From positions 221,772 to 285,771 of the forward strand of contig NZ_LMSP01000045.1 of NCBI RefSeq assembly GCF_001429545.1: a stretch of DNA of 64,000 nucleotides, written 5' to 3'. The notes below the pieces were generated by a model. It was not told where the DNA came from, did no database searches, and saw only the letters and a program-made list of their open reading frames with translations. The DNA is from Paenibacillus sp. Soil787 (GTDB taxonomy: Bacteria > Bacillota > Bacilli > Paenibacillales > NBRC-103111). Each line of letters starts with the position of its first letter. Positions within the stretch are counted from its first letter, which is position 1. A program made the translations under genes and the position numbers. Below, piece after piece: positions 48,740 to 58,545 of this stretch.

Positions 48740-50434
48740 TTACACTTTGAATTTCCCTACCAAGCTTTGCAATTCTTCTGCCATCTGTGACAAGTAGTTC
48801 GATGAAGCGGAAATCTCTTCCATGGAAGCCAACTGTTCTTCCGTTGCAGAGGAGGCGACTTGAATTTCTGCAGCCGCATGCTTCGAAATGTGGGAAACGT
48901 TGCGAATGGAGTCGGTTACTTCTTCACTGCTGGCTGCGATCTGTTCAACGGCTGCTGAAACCTCCTGAACTTGACCGGATACCTCGATAATCGCACGCTG
49001 GATAATCTCAAACGATACTCCTGCCTTATCCATGCTGGTAGAGCCCTGATTGACTTCGTTCATAGTAGTGTGCATGGATTGAATAATTGTATTTGTATCG
49101 TTTTGAATGGCATGTACGAGTTGGGTAATTTGACTGGCAGAATTCGCTGACTGCTCTGCAAGTTTTTTGACCTCATTAGCAACTACGGCAAATCCTCGAC
49201 CATGATCCCCAGCGCGTGCTGCCTCTATGGAAGCATTAAGAGCCAATAAATTTGTCTGAGATGCGATGCCAGTAATAACAGAAATAATTTGGCTGATTTC
49301 TGTAGAACGCTCATGAAAGCCCTTTACTACATCGGATAACGAATGAATGGATCGGTTTGTCGTCTGCATTTGCCCAATCGCATCCAGGATGGCATCATTT
49401 CCAACTTTTGCAGCTTCAGCAGATTGATGGGATGAACTGGAAACATCTTGAATACTTTCGGCAATTTGCTGGATCCCTTTGGAAATTTCTTGGATGGTAG
49501 TTACATTTTGATCCAAACTAACTACCTGCTTGTCGGTACCGGTGGCCACTTCCTGCATGGTGTAAGTGATCTGCTCAGTAGCTTTACTAGTTTGTTGGGA
49601 ACTGGCGCTTAATTGTTCGGAGGATGAAGCTACTTGTTCTGCCGAATGTCCGATATGCTTCATAATACTTCGCAGATTTCTCAGCATCTGGTTAAAATAT
49701 AAGGCTAAATCACCAATTTCATCCTTTGAACTCACAAGAATCTCTTTCGTTAAATCCGCTTCGCCTTCTGCAATTTCTTTTACTTGTTTGCTGACCTGAA
49801 GCAGTGGCTTAACAATTCGTCTAGAGATGATTAAAGCGATGAAAATACCCAGAATAACGGTAACAAGAATAACACCGATATTAAATTTGGAGACGAACGA
49901 CTTGAAGGTTGCGATCTTATTTTCCAGATATTTAATCTCTACATTTAATTTGTTTTGATAGGAAATCAAAGATTCAATAATAGGTTCAAAAGGAACTTCC
50001 GTATAAGTCGACTGCGCTTTTTGAATTTCTCCCTGCTTAAATATCGCAAAGACTTCTTCATTTGCTTTCAGATATTTATCCCATTGATTTTCAAATTCCT
50101 TAATGGCTGTTATTCCTTCTGGGTTAAGCTGTGATTGTTTGAGAACCGATATTTCATTAGTAACCGTTTTAACGTTATTTTGATACTGGGAGAAGAATTT
50201 CTTTTGGCCTTCAAGGGATGAGCTTAACAGATACCAAGCACCGTCATCATCCGCACTGCGGATTAAGTAATTTACTCTTTGCATCAAAATAAGTTCGTCT
50301 TTCTTGTGGCTGATTTCATTCATGGATGTACTCATTTGATTTTGCACCCATAAATTACTGACAAAGCCTACCAGTGATAAAAGGATAATTAATGAAAAGC
50401 CAGCTGTTATTTTTTTGCCGACCGTAAATCTCAT
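48740..50434 (-). CDS. Methyl-accepting chemotaxis protein
   Basis: The 564-residue receptor has a TM1 at about 10-29, an extracytoplasmic four-helix-bundle sensor (about 30-187), and a TM2 at about 188-208. A HAMP domain (about 210-262) and a long cytoplasmic signalling coiled coil follow, with the conserved hairpin tip GRGFAVVANEVKKLAEQS. No C-terminal CheR-tether pentapeptide; it ends LVGKFKV. GGGGGCTAGAATT precedes the ATG. Single gene; the ligand is unknown. Confidence 0.93.
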   Translation of the reverse strand: MRFTVGKKITAGFSLIILLSLVGFVSNLWVQNQMSTSMNEISHKKDELILMQRVNYLIRSADDDGAWYLLSSSLEGQKKFFSQYQNNVKTVTNEISVLKQSQLNPEGITAIKEFENQWDKYLKANEEVFAIFKQGEIQKAQSTYTEVPFEPIIESLISYQNKLNVEIKYLENKIATFKSFVSKFNIGVILVTVILGIFIALIISRRIVKPLLQVSKQVKEIAEGEADLTKEILVSSKDEIGDLALYFNQMLRNLRSIMKHIGHSAEQVASSSEQLSASSQQTSKATEQITYTMQEVATGTDKQVVSLDQNVTTIQEISKGIQQIAESIQDVSSSSHQSAEAAKVGNDAILDAIGQMQTTNRSIHSLSDVVKGFHERSTEISQIISVITGIASQTNLLALNASIEAARAGDHGRGFAVVANEVKKLAEQSANSASQITQLVHAIQNDTNTIIQSMHTTMNEVNQGSTSMDKAGVSFEIIQRAIIEVSGQVQEVSAAVEQIAASSEEVTDSIRNVSHISKHAAAEIQVASSATEEQLASMEEISASSNYLSQMAEELQSLVGKFKV

Positions 50435-50521
50435 AATTCTAGCCCCCGTTTACAGTAGATTTTTGGTTTAGTCTACAAATTCTAAACGCAGGCCTCACGC
50501 TCCTTTAAATAAAAATCTCTG

Positions 50522-50564
50522 TAAAAAAACACCTGAACATCCAGGTGATGGATGTTCAGGTGTT
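50522..50564 (-). terminator. Terminator after mtnB (end of the pro-mtn run)
   Basis: On the minus strand, AACACCTGAACATCC pairs with GGATGTTCAGGTGTT (50528-50564), followed by seven T (A run at 50523-50529 on the plus strand). Confidence 0.92.
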
Positions 50565-50573
50565 CGTTATGCT

Positions 50574-51215
50574 TTATTTACCATTATGAAGCAGATGGGA
50601 GCGGTACACGTATTCAAAAAGGAACTCAAATGCCTCGAGATGGCGCTTAGCTTCAAACGCATTAGCACCCCAGGCATAAATACCATGCTTTCGTAACACG
50701 ATACCAGGAATTCGAGGAACTATCGCACCTTCCACCAGCTCGGCGATGCGAGGGATTTCCGCATAATTTGGTAAAATCGGAATTTCGATTTGAGCTTCTT
50801 CATCCCAAATATTGAAAGCTTTAATAAGTTCAACACCGTCTACGGGTATGCTTTTACGTTCCCAATACAATTCAGAGATCAAATTATTGAAAATCGTATG
50901 TACATGAAAAATGGCGCCTGCACCCGTTAAACGGTAGATTTCACTATGAATCAAGGTTTCTGCCGATGGTTTCAGGCTTGTAGCTTCCGTCGGTTGACCT
51001 TTCTCATTTACAAGTAGAAAATCCTCAGGTGTTTGCACGGATTTATCTCTACCGCTTGATGTAATAGCGAATGTGAATGCGTCAGGCTCGAAGCCTCCTA
51101 TACGAACGGACAGATTGCCGCTCGTTGCCGGAAACCATCCTCTAGCCGCTAAATTAGCTTTAATATCACGCAAATCAGCGAATGCACGCTGCTTCTCTTC
51201 CAGTAAAATACTCAT
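50574..51215 (-). CDS. mtnB: Methylthioribulose-1-phosphate dehydratase
   Basis: Methionine salvage: dehydrates 5-methylthioribulose-1-phosphate. Class II aldolase fold with the zinc histidines in HVHTIFNN and the region LRKHGIYAWG, and the N-terminal GWFPATSGNLSVR. The 213-residue length is normal. Its ATG overlaps the mtnX stop by four bases. It is the last gene of a long minus-strand run that begins at proB. Confidence 0.95.
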   Translation of the reverse strand: MSILLEEKQRAFADLRDIKANLAARGWFPATSGNLSVRIGGFEPDAFTFAITSSGRDKSVQTPEDFLLVNEKGQPTEATSLKPSAETLIHSEIYRLTGAGAIFHVHTIFNNLISELYWERKSIPVDGVELIKAFNIWDEEAQIEIPILPNYAEIPRIAELVEGAIVPRIPGIVLRKHGIYAWGANAFEAKRHLEAFEFLFEYVYRSHLLHNGK

Positions 51216-51874
51216 CCTACAGGTTCAGCCTCCAATTGCTTCATAATATCAAAGAAAGTATCGAATGGATGATACGGATAGTCTAGCTGCTTACACATAT
51301 CGATGAGATGAGAGCGAGCAAAGATCGTATCGACCAGCTTAGCGCCCTCGAAATCCGTTATACTATCACCGATGATAATTCGTTCAAATCGATTCGTATC
51401 ATATGAGCGAATAATGCTTGTTTTGCACATGCCACAATCTGTTGTACAATGCTCGTCACAACGGTTTGGCCACAAAATCTCAATAGTGTCTCCCTCAAAT
51501 GTGCTGGCATTGCAGTAGATATGCTCTCTAGGGATTGCAAAAGGCTTCAGCAGTGGATAGATAAAAAAATCAATGCCGCCGCTCGTAATCAAAAGCTTGA
51601 TATTCTGTTCTTTGCAATAGTCTACGAATTCTTTGAATCCATCACGAATCACGGCGTTATTGATCGCATATTCGACAATCTCATCCTTGCGGGAAGTAGG
51701 GAGGAGGGCGAACATCTCACCAACACCTTGGCGTATCGAGATGGATTTGTCCAAAATTCGTTCTACGATAGCTTCCCATCCAGCTGGATTGAAATGCTTC
51801 ATGATGGCAACGATGTTATCGTTCACGGTAATGGTACCGTCAAAGTCACAAAAAATAATGCGTTCCTTACTCAT
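51212..51874 (-). CDS. mtnX: 2-hydroxy-3-keto-5-methylthiopentenyl-1-phosphate phosphatase
   Basis: HAD-superfamily phosphatase of methionine salvage. Motif I FCDFDGTIT at the N-terminus supplies the nucleophile aspartate, and GDSITDFEGAK near residue 160 supplies motif III/IV. A cysteine cluster (CDEHCTTDCGMC) lies in the cap, as in the B. subtilis enzyme. Start ATG 51874 overlaps the mtnW stop (ATGA), giving 220 residues; a longer open frame to 51889 is not used. Confidence 0.94.
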   Translation of the reverse strand: MSKERIIFCDFDGTITVNDNIVAIMKHFNPAGWEAIVERILDKSISIRQGVGEMFALLPTSRKDEIVEYAINNAVIRDGFKEFVDYCKEQNIKLLITSGGIDFFIYPLLKPFAIPREHIYCNASTFEGDTIEILWPNRCDEHCTTDCGMCKTSIIRSYDTNRFERIIIGDSITDFEGAKLVDTIFARSHLIDMCKQLDYPYHPFDTFFDIMKQLEAEPVG

Positions 51875-53139
51875 TCGGGAGTCCCCCAAGTGTCAATAGC
51901 TGATTGTAACTCTGGATGTGTTCGGGCGTAGTCTTGAAGTGTAATTCCTTGGATAGTTGCGTCGATCGCCTGACGGAAGGCTTGTCCACCGGCAATCGTA
52001 CCCAGTGGATGTCCATGAATGCCTCCGCCCGCATTGACAATGACATCCTTGCCAAAATCACGCAGAATAAGCGGAACAAGACCAGGATGAATGCCTGCGG
52101 AAGGGACAGGAAAGCTTGAAGCTAATTCCAATTGTACATCGGCAGGAGCGTTATAGATGTAATCTTTTCGTAAATCGTCTGTTAGCAGCGCATGCTTAAT
52201 CGCCATGTTTTCTTCCCTAGGCATAACGACAGAGCCATAAGGGGAAGGGAACAGCACTAAATCTGCTCCGGCCAAACGCATGAGCTTGCCTAGAAGCACA
52301 GAAGCAGATATACCATAGTGAGGTGATGGATAAGTCGCACCTGCCATGGCTGGATGAGCCATGATCGGAATCGTGATCTCCGGATCGGAGCTTAATTCAT
52401 GCAGCGTATCAAATCCGTAAGCTAATACATTAAAAAGTAAAGCATTAGCTCCAACACCGATTGCTTTCTTGGCTTGAGCTGCAAGCTTGGAGGTAGGTCC
52501 TGTTAAATTAACAGCATAGAGCAGCTTTTGACCTGTTTCCTTGGTGGCTTGTGCGGCTGCTTCCAGGCAAATTTCGATCCGTTTCTCCAATGGTGTTAAT
52601 GGATTTTCAAATAAAATCTCATCATCTTTAATGAGATCCACACCGCCGGCTGCTTGCAAATAAAATTGTTCGTGCAGAGCTGGAAGCTCATACCCAACTA
52701 CCGATTTAAAGATACTCATTAATAAGGGGCGATCATGCACTCCAAGGAGCTCTCGCACACCTTGCATACCGAATTTGGGACCGGAGAAGGCAGATAAGAA
52801 ATCAGATGAGAAGGATAAGTCAATTAGCTTTATTTTGCCGTCCATCGACAGTTTACCGAATACGGTGACCAACAAGGCAGGGATGTCCTGGCTGAAGTTC
52901 ACATCTGGATAGGCGATTGTGATATCGGCATAGCGGTTTGAAATCGGTTCTCCCTGAGCAGGCTCATGAACTTCAACCGAAATCACTTTTCCTAAATGCT
53001 TCTCCATTTGCGCTTTTTGCGCTTCGGGCAGTTCGGTCCAGCTGCCAACCGTAAGGCCGACAGCGATGCTTGTTGCTTTTTTATGAAAATCGGCTTTCTC
53101 ATCGAAACTCCGATAGGTAGCTAAACAATAGGCGTTCAT
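51871..53139 (-). CDS. mtnW: 2,3-diketo-5-methylthiopentyl-1-phosphate enolase (RuBisCO-like)
   Basis: RuBisCO-like protein that enolises the methionine-salvage intermediate before MtnX. The metal site KDDE, whose lysine is carbamylated in the family, lies in DLIKDDEILFEN. NAGGGIHGHPLGTIAGG near the C-terminus is the phosphate site. ATG 53139 is nine bases after GCAGGTGA; an upstream ATG at 53148 touches that site. The gene begins only 43 bases after proC with no terminator between. Confidence 0.95.
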   Translation of the reverse strand: MNAYCLATYRSFDEKADFHKKATSIAVGLTVGSWTELPEAQKAQMEKHLGKVISVEVHEPAQGEPISNRYADITIAYPDVNFSQDIPALLVTVFGKLSMDGKIKLIDLSFSSDFLSAFSGPKFGMQGVRELLGVHDRPLLMSIFKSVVGYELPALHEQFYLQAAGGVDLIKDDEILFENPLTPLEKRIEICLEAAAQATKETGQKLLYAVNLTGPTSKLAAQAKKAIGVGANALLFNVLAYGFDTLHELSSDPEITIPIMAHPAMAGATYPSPHYGISASVLLGKLMRLAGADLVLFPSPYGSVVMPREENMAIKHALLTDDLRKDYIYNAPADVQLELASSFPVPSAGIHPGLVPLILRDFGKDVIVNAGGGIHGHPLGTIAGGQAFRQAIDATIQGITLQDYARTHPELQSAIDTWGTPE

Positions 53140-53182
53140 CGTAAACATTCACCTGCTTTAGATAGAATTAGACCTCTTGAAA

Positions 53183-54052
53183 TTAGGAGGATTTCGCTAC
53201 GGGGCTTGGCGCAGCAATTTGTTCGCCCATTTCTTTGGCTCGCTCCGCAGAACGAAATACCGCTTGTGAGATAGCCTCGCTAAACTGAAAACGATCCAAT
53301 GCTTCTATGGAAGCTTGCGTTGCCCCATTTGGCGAAGTGACCTTGCGGCGAAGCTCAGCAGGATTTTCTTGCGTAAGCTGAACCATATGCGCGGCTCCAA
53401 GCACCGTTTGAAGTGTCAATTGATGTGCATCTTCAGCGGAAAGACCGCCATCAATGCCAGCTTTGATCATTGCTTCCATGAAATAGTAGACATAGGCAGG
53501 ACCGCTGCCGGATACGCCAGTCAGAATTTCTAATTTTTCTTCCTCCACGATCGTTACAATACCAACGGCTTCAAACATTTGGATTGCAACTTGTTTGAAT
53601 GTAGCATTGACATTGGAAGAGAAGCTCATCCCTGTAGCACCTAGACCAATGGTGCTGGACGTGTTCGGCATCGTGCGAACAATCGGCATATTGGTTTGCA
53701 ATAGAGCTTCTGTTTTCGCGATGGAGAGCCCAGCAATAATCGAAACGAGAAGCTGCTGCTCGTTCAGAAGCGGCTGCAGCTCGGCGAAGGCATTCTCCAC
53801 ATCCTTAGGCTTCATGCAGAGTACAACGACATCGGCAACACGAAGAAAGGTTTCCTTCGTTGAGGGGTCTGACGTTGCCTGCAAACCGTATTCCGATTGC
53901 AGAAAAGCTAATCTGTCTTGATCCGAGCGATTCATTACATAAATATTTTGGGGATCAGCGACTTTTGTTTCAATGAGTCCGCGGATGATCGCTTCCGCCA
54001 TAGAACCAGCGCCGACAAAGGCGATTTTGGTTTGGGATAAAGTAGTGGACAT
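53183..54052 (-). CDS. proC: Pyrroline-5-carboxylate reductase
   Basis: Last step of proline synthesis, NAD(P)H reduction of P5C. N-terminal Rossmann motif FVGAGSMAEAIIRG (residues 11-24), conserved GVSGSGPAYVYYFMEAM and the C-terminal RRKVTSPNGAT. The start 54052 follows AAGGAGGAATGTACG and gives 289 residues; an open frame to 54106 extends into proA without a site. mtnW follows closely downstream. Confidence 0.95.
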   Translation of the reverse strand: MSTTLSQTKIAFVGAGSMAEAIIRGLIETKVADPQNIYVMNRSDQDRLAFLQSEYGLQATSDPSTKETFLRVADVVVLCMKPKDVENAFAELQPLLNEQQLLVSIIAGLSIAKTEALLQTNMPIVRTMPNTSSTIGLGATGMSFSSNVNATFKQVAIQMFEAVGIVTIVEEEKLEILTGVSGSGPAYVYYFMEAMIKAGIDGGLSAEDAHQLTLQTVLGAAHMVQLTQENPAELRRKVTSPNGATQASIEALDRFQFSEAISQAVFRSAERAKEMGEQIAAPSPVAKSS

Positions 54053-54080
54053 CGTACATTCCTCCTTGAGTTTTGAATCG

Positions 54081-55328
54081 TTATTCGCGTATTTGTCCGC
54101 TTCCATAAACGCGGTATTTGGTTGAAGTTAATGCTGGTAGACCCATAGGTCCGCGAGCGTGAAGCTTTTGGGTGGAGATGCCGATTTCCGCTCCGAAGCC
54201 GAATTCAAAACCGTCTGTGAAGCGAGTCGAAGCATTGTGATAAACAGCCGCTGCATCCACTTCCTGTAAGAATCTTTCGGCATTGGCCGCATCTTCCGTC
54301 ACGATACATTCGGAATGCATCGTGCCGTATTCACGAATGTGAGCTAGGGCTTCATCTAGATCCTTCACAACTTTGATGTTAAGAATGTAGTCCCCATATT
54401 CAGTCTTCCAGTCATCGATTTCGGCAACCTGCATACTAGGCACTAACTCACGAGCTCGTTCGTTACCTTTGAGCGCTACATGAGCATCTTTGAAGGCCTC
54501 TGCAATGGCACTTAAATGCTTTTCTGCAACAGCCTCATGCACAAGTAATGTTTCCATACTATTGCAAACAGAAGGACGCTGAGCTTTGGCGTTGATACCG
54601 ATGCGAACAGCCATATCGAGCTGTGCACTTTCATCTATAAAAGTATGACATACACCCGCACCTGTTTCAATGACAGGAACAGAGGCGTTATTGACAACAT
54701 TTTGAATAAGCGAATGTCCGCCTCTTGGAATGAGCACATCGATGAGACCGTTCAATTTCAACATTTCATCTACAGAACTGCGGTCTGCGCTTAGAATCAA
54801 TTGAAGTGCATCAGCGGGAATAGCTGAACGGCTTAATGCACCGTGAAGAACTTCAACGATTTTCTCATTGGAAAATAAAGCGGAAGAACCGCCACGCAGA
54901 ACGACTGCGTTGCCAGTCTTGAGACATAAACCTGCTGCATCAACAGTCACATTAGGTCTTGCTTCATAAATAATGCCGATCACGCCAAGGGGAACACGGA
55001 GTTTACGAATACGCAGACCGTTTGGACGATCAAATGCTTCCAAAGTATCCCCAATTGGATCAGGGAGCTCGGCTATTTGGCGTAGACCTTCAGCAATAGC
55101 TGAGATACGGGATTCATTTAGGGCTAGACGATCGAGCAAGGAAGCGCTTGTGCCTAATTCTTTGCCTCGCTGTAAATCTTTGGCGTTCGCTTCGATAATC
55201 GCCTGCTGCTCCGTTACAAGGCTATCTGCCATAAGGAGGAGTGCCGCATTCTTTTGTTCAGTTGTCAGATTACCCATCGTCTGGGCAGCTTGTTTGGCTA
55301 ATTTAGATTTTTGAACGACTTCACTCAT
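54081..55328 (-). CDS. proA: Glutamate-5-semialdehyde dehydrogenase
   Basis: Reduces glutamyl phosphate to the semialdehyde in proline synthesis. ALDH fold of 415 residues with the catalytic cysteine in QRPSVCNSMETLL and the C-terminal ARGPMGLPALTSTKY. GGAGGTCGATCTTCCC, inside the end of proS, precedes the ATG, which overlaps proS by eight bases. Confidence 0.96.
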   Translation of the reverse strand: MSEVVQKSKLAKQAAQTMGNLTTEQKNAALLLMADSLVTEQQAIIEANAKDLQRGKELGTSASLLDRLALNESRISAIAEGLRQIAELPDPIGDTLEAFDRPNGLRIRKLRVPLGVIGIIYEARPNVTVDAAGLCLKTGNAVVLRGGSSALFSNEKIVEVLHGALSRSAIPADALQLILSADRSSVDEMLKLNGLIDVLIPRGGHSLIQNVVNNASVPVIETGAGVCHTFIDESAQLDMAVRIGINAKAQRPSVCNSMETLLVHEAVAEKHLSAIAEAFKDAHVALKGNERARELVPSMQVAEIDDWKTEYGDYILNIKVVKDLDEALAHIREYGTMHSECIVTEDAANAERFLQEVDAAAVYHNASTRFTDGFEFGFGAEIGISTQKLHARGPMGLPALTSTKYRVYGSGQIRE

Positions 55329-57048
55329 GGGAAGATCGACCTCCTGTTTGGAATAAGGAATGGCAATGCGTAAGTATATGCTCTACAGATCGTTCATATT
55401 GACTGCCGTCTCGGCGTTCCTTACATTCTACTACTCGATCACTTGCTTTCTTGCCGACAGTTATTCGTAAAGGGAAGCCGAGCAGATCCGAATCATTGAA
55501 CTTAACGCCAGGACGTTCATCCCGATCATCCCATAGGACAGAGTAGCCTGCCCTAATTAACGTCGTATAAATCTCTTCGGATAATTTCATTTGGACTTCA
55601 TCCTGAACATGAACGGTCAGTAGATGAATGGTAAAAGGCGTAATGGACTCAGGCCATATAATGCCTCGTTCATCATAGTTTTGCTCGATAATCGCAGCTA
55701 TCACACGCGAAACGCCAATGCCATAGCAGCCCATAATGATGGGCTTGGAAACTCCGTTCTCATCGCTGAAAGTTGCGCCAAGAGAACTGCTGTATTTGGT
55801 GCCGAGCTTAAATACGTGGCCAAGCTCTATCCCTTTCGCAAAAGAGAGCTCGTGCCCACAATGGGTACATAATTCACCTTGAGCGACATTGTGTACGTCA
55901 TGATAAGAAATGGCTCCGAGTTCCCGATCGACCTCTACATGAACCAGATGGAAATCGGGCTCATTGGCTCCGAAGACAGCATCCTTCATGCCCTTGATTG
56001 AAGAATCAGCGATGATTCTCACATTTTGGAGTCCGATAGGACCGATAAATCCGGCAATGGATCCTAACTTCTCTATGTCATCTTCGGAAAGCATGGAAAC
56101 CTCTACAGCCCCAATGGCTTGCTTGAGTTTGATCTCATTTAATTCATAATCGCCTCGCAGGAGGACAATAACTGGCGCCCCATCTGCTTGCAAAGCAACA
56201 GATTTAATGATCTGATTGGCATTTATTTGTAGAAATTGACTAAGCTGCTTGATGCTTGTCACTTGCGGCGTGTGAATTTTCACTGGTTGCGAAGCTGGTA
56301 AAATGGTATCGGATTTTCGTTGCTCCGGTATCGTTCCAATTGCTTTTTCAATATTCGCTGCATATTGGCAGGAGGTGCAGTGGACGATTGTATCCTCACC
56401 GACATCAGCCAGGGCCATGAATTCATGGGTATCCGTACCGCCGATAGCGCCGGAATCGGCTTCAACCGCTCGGAACTGCAATCCGCATCGTGTGAAAATG
56501 TTAACATAAGCGTTATACATACTTTGATAGCTAGCATCCAGCTCGCTTTCCGTACGGTCGAAAGAATAGGCATCCTTCATGAGGAACTCTCGGCCGCGGA
56601 GCAGACCGAATCGGGGTCTCCGTTCATCGCGATATTTCGTCTGAATCTGATAAAGCGTAACAGGCAGCTTCTTATAGGAATGAATCTCGTCTTTCACAAT
56701 CGTCGTGATGACTTCTTCATGAGTAGCTCCAAGCGCAAATTCCCGGCCGTTCCGATCTTCCAGACGCATCAACTCGGGGCCATAGACATCCCATCTGCCA
56801 GAGGCTTTCCATAATTCGGAAGGGTGAAGAGCGGGCATTAGCATTTCCTGAGCACCGGCTGCATCCATTTCCTCCCGGACAATTTGTTGTATCTTGTGCA
56901 GGGCTTTAAGTCCCAAAGGTAAGTAGGAGTAAATACCACTGGAGAGCTGTCGTATTAATCCCGCACGCAGCATCAGTCGGTGGCTTGCCGCTTCCGCATC
57001 TCCCGGAACGTCACGTAAAGTCGGGTTAAGCAATCGTTGTTGTCTCAT
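55321..57048 (-). CDS. proS: Prolyl-tRNA synthetase, bacterial type
   Basis: Charges tRNA-Pro and lies inside a proline biosynthesis operon. The 575 residues have class II motif 1 near GLKALHKIQQIVREEM, motif 2 in YRDERRPRFGLLRGREF, the INS editing insertion (about 230-390), motif 3 in GCYGIGVSR and the anticodon domain at the end. The start MRQQRLLNPTLRDVP is the family's normal N-terminus. The usual single proS of Bacilli lies by polC, so this may be a second copy; that cannot be checked here. Confidence 0.94.
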   Translation of the reverse strand: MRQQRLLNPTLRDVPGDAEAASHRLMLRAGLIRQLSSGIYSYLPLGLKALHKIQQIVREEMDAAGAQEMLMPALHPSELWKASGRWDVYGPELMRLEDRNGREFALGATHEEVITTIVKDEIHSYKKLPVTLYQIQTKYRDERRPRFGLLRGREFLMKDAYSFDRTESELDASYQSMYNAYVNIFTRCGLQFRAVEADSGAIGGTDTHEFMALADVGEDTIVHCTSCQYAANIEKAIGTIPEQRKSDTILPASQPVKIHTPQVTSIKQLSQFLQINANQIIKSVALQADGAPVIVLLRGDYELNEIKLKQAIGAVEVSMLSEDDIEKLGSIAGFIGPIGLQNVRIIADSSIKGMKDAVFGANEPDFHLVHVEVDRELGAISYHDVHNVAQGELCTHCGHELSFAKGIELGHVFKLGTKYSSSLGATFSDENGVSKPIIMGCYGIGVSRVIAAIIEQNYDERGIIWPESITPFTIHLLTVHVQDEVQMKLSEEIYTTLIRAGYSVLWDDRDERPGVKFNDSDLLGFPLRITVGKKASDRVVECKERRDGSQYERSVEHILTHCHSLFQTGGRSSHE

Positions 57049-57073
57049 GGCCCAGAGAGCCTCACTTTCTTCA

Positions 57074-58174
57074 TTAGGCTAAAGGAACCCATTCATCACG
57101 GTGTATGACTTCGATTCGGGCAACTTCCACACGTTTCTGGACCTCATCGGTCGATAACCCTGCGGCGGCTTGCACCTGCCAAGCCGCGTAATTGACAACG
57201 CCGCGTCCTAGCAGCGCGCCTTCGATGCTGAGCACCTCGACGACGTCGCCGGGGTGGAAGTCCCCTGCAGCGCCCGTGATGCCGGCAGGAAGCAAGCTCT
57301 TGCCACCGCTGAGCAGGGCCGCTTTCGCGCCTTGGTCAACGATGATTTGCCCTTGGGGCAGCGAGTGGAAGCCGACCCATTGTTTCTTCACCGGCAGGTT
57401 GTTCAGCGCCGTGTCGAAGTACGTGCCCTTGCCGCTGCCGGCCACGGCGTTCGGCAAATCACCGGGCTCGAGTACGCGCCCGATGAACACCGGCACACCC
57501 CCGCGCATCGCGATGCGGGCAGCCTCGACCTTCGAGCGCATGCCGCCAGTGCCAACTGCGCTCCCAGAGCCTCCAGCGAAGCTGAACAGCTCATCGCTGA
57601 TGGCGTCCACACGATCGATACGCTGCGCGTTCGCGTTTTTGCGGGGATCGTCCGTGTACAGGCCGTCCATGTCCGTAATGATGATCAATTTGTTCGCTTT
57701 GACCAAATTGCCTACCAAAGCCGACAAGGTATCATTGTCGCCGAATTTCAGTTCATCCACCGCGACGGTGTCATTCTCGTTAATGATCGGCACGACGCCG
57801 CGCTGCAGCAGCTCGTCGACCGTCATCAGCGCGTTCTGCACGCGCTTGCGGTTAGAGAAGTCGTACCTAGTAAGCAGAATTTGTGCCACGCTGATACCGT
57901 GGGACGCAAATGCTTCGTGGTACGCCTGCATGAGAAGCGCTTGGCCGACAGCGGCTGCGGCCTGCTTCTCGTGCAGCACCTTGGGCCGCGAGCGGTAGCC
58001 AAGGGAGGTGAAGCCTGCGGCGACTGCGCCGGAGGTGACCAACAGGACCTGATGGCCGTCCTGCTTCAATTGCGCCAGCTCCGACGCGAAAAAACGTATT
58101 TTTTCCGGGTTGAGGCCCCCGTTATCTGAAGTTAAAGAGCTGCTGCCGATTTTGACGACGATTCGCTGAGTCAT
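57074..58174 (-). CDS. proB: Glutamate 5-kinase
   Basis: First step of proline synthesis and normally feedback-inhibited by proline. The amino acid kinase domain (1-255) has VVKIGSSSLT, SGAVAAG, INENDTVAVDELKFGDNDTL and GTGGMRSK; a C-terminal PUA domain follows (about 275-360). ATG 58174 after AAAGGATGGGA gives 366 residues. Bases 57140-58110 are strongly GC-rich. The gene lies behind a T-box leader and heads the proB-proS-proA-proC-mtnWXB run. Confidence 0.95.
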   Translation of the reverse strand: MTQRIVVKIGSSSLTSDNGGLNPEKIRFFASELAQLKQDGHQVLLVTSGAVAAGFTSLGYRSRPKVLHEKQAAAAVGQALLMQAYHEAFASHGISVAQILLTRYDFSNRKRVQNALMTVDELLQRGVVPIINENDTVAVDELKFGDNDTLSALVGNLVKANKLIIITDMDGLYTDDPRKNANAQRIDRVDAISDELFSFAGGSGSAVGTGGMRSKVEAARIAMRGGVPVFIGRVLEPGDLPNAVAGSGKGTYFDTALNNLPVKKQWVGFHSLPQGQIIVDQGAKAALLSGGKSLLPAGITGAAGDFHPGDVVEVLSIEGALLGRGVVNYAAWQVQAAAGLSTDEVQKRVEVARIEVIHRDEWVPLA

Positions 58175-58207
58175 ATCGATCCCATCCTTTGATTTACATG
58201 TATGTAG

Positions 58208-58543
58208 ATACAAAAAAGACTCCCGTCCTCAACAAATAAGGACGAAAGTCTGTAGCTTCCGCGGTACCACCTTAGATTGGCGCACACCGATACCGGCTGC
58301 ACCCAACTCTAGATTCCCTAAATAACAGCAGGGCACTGTTCAACTCATCGTTGACTGTTCAGGGGCGGGTTCGGAGTCGGTTCACGGCAAGCTCTCTCAG
58401 TCAGTGGAGCTTACTCTCTGGTTACGTGCTTAACGGTTCCTACTATTCCCATCATAACGTTGCGATATAGAAGTATTGGCTGGTCGGTGACTTCGTCACC
58501 TGCTCGCCTATGCATCTTATGAGGACTTCTTTTTTTATTCTAT
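58208..58543 (-). promoter_or_regulatory. T-box leader of the pro-mtn operon
   Basis: On the minus strand the T-box sequence AAGGTGGTACCGCGGAA (58258-58274 region) precedes a terminator hairpin. Upstream lies about 270 bases with stem I signals such as GGGAATAGTAGGAACCG and GAGAGAGCTTGCCG. The genes make proline or charge tRNA-Pro, so a proline specifier (CCN) is expected; CCG-containing loops are present, but the exact specifier codon could not be fixed by eye. Confidence 0.9.
58212..58250 (-). terminator. T-box terminator before proB
   Basis: On the minus strand GACTTTCGTCC pairs with GGACGGGAGTC across a ten-base loop, then TTTTTT. It is positioned directly after the T-box sequence, which would form the alternative antiterminator. 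Confidence 0.92.
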
Positions 58544-58545
58544 CT

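Noticed and set aside
57192..58129. Two long open frames (up to 291 codons) antisense to proB
   Set aside because: Produced by GC-rich third positions in proB; no recognisable protein and no ribosome site.
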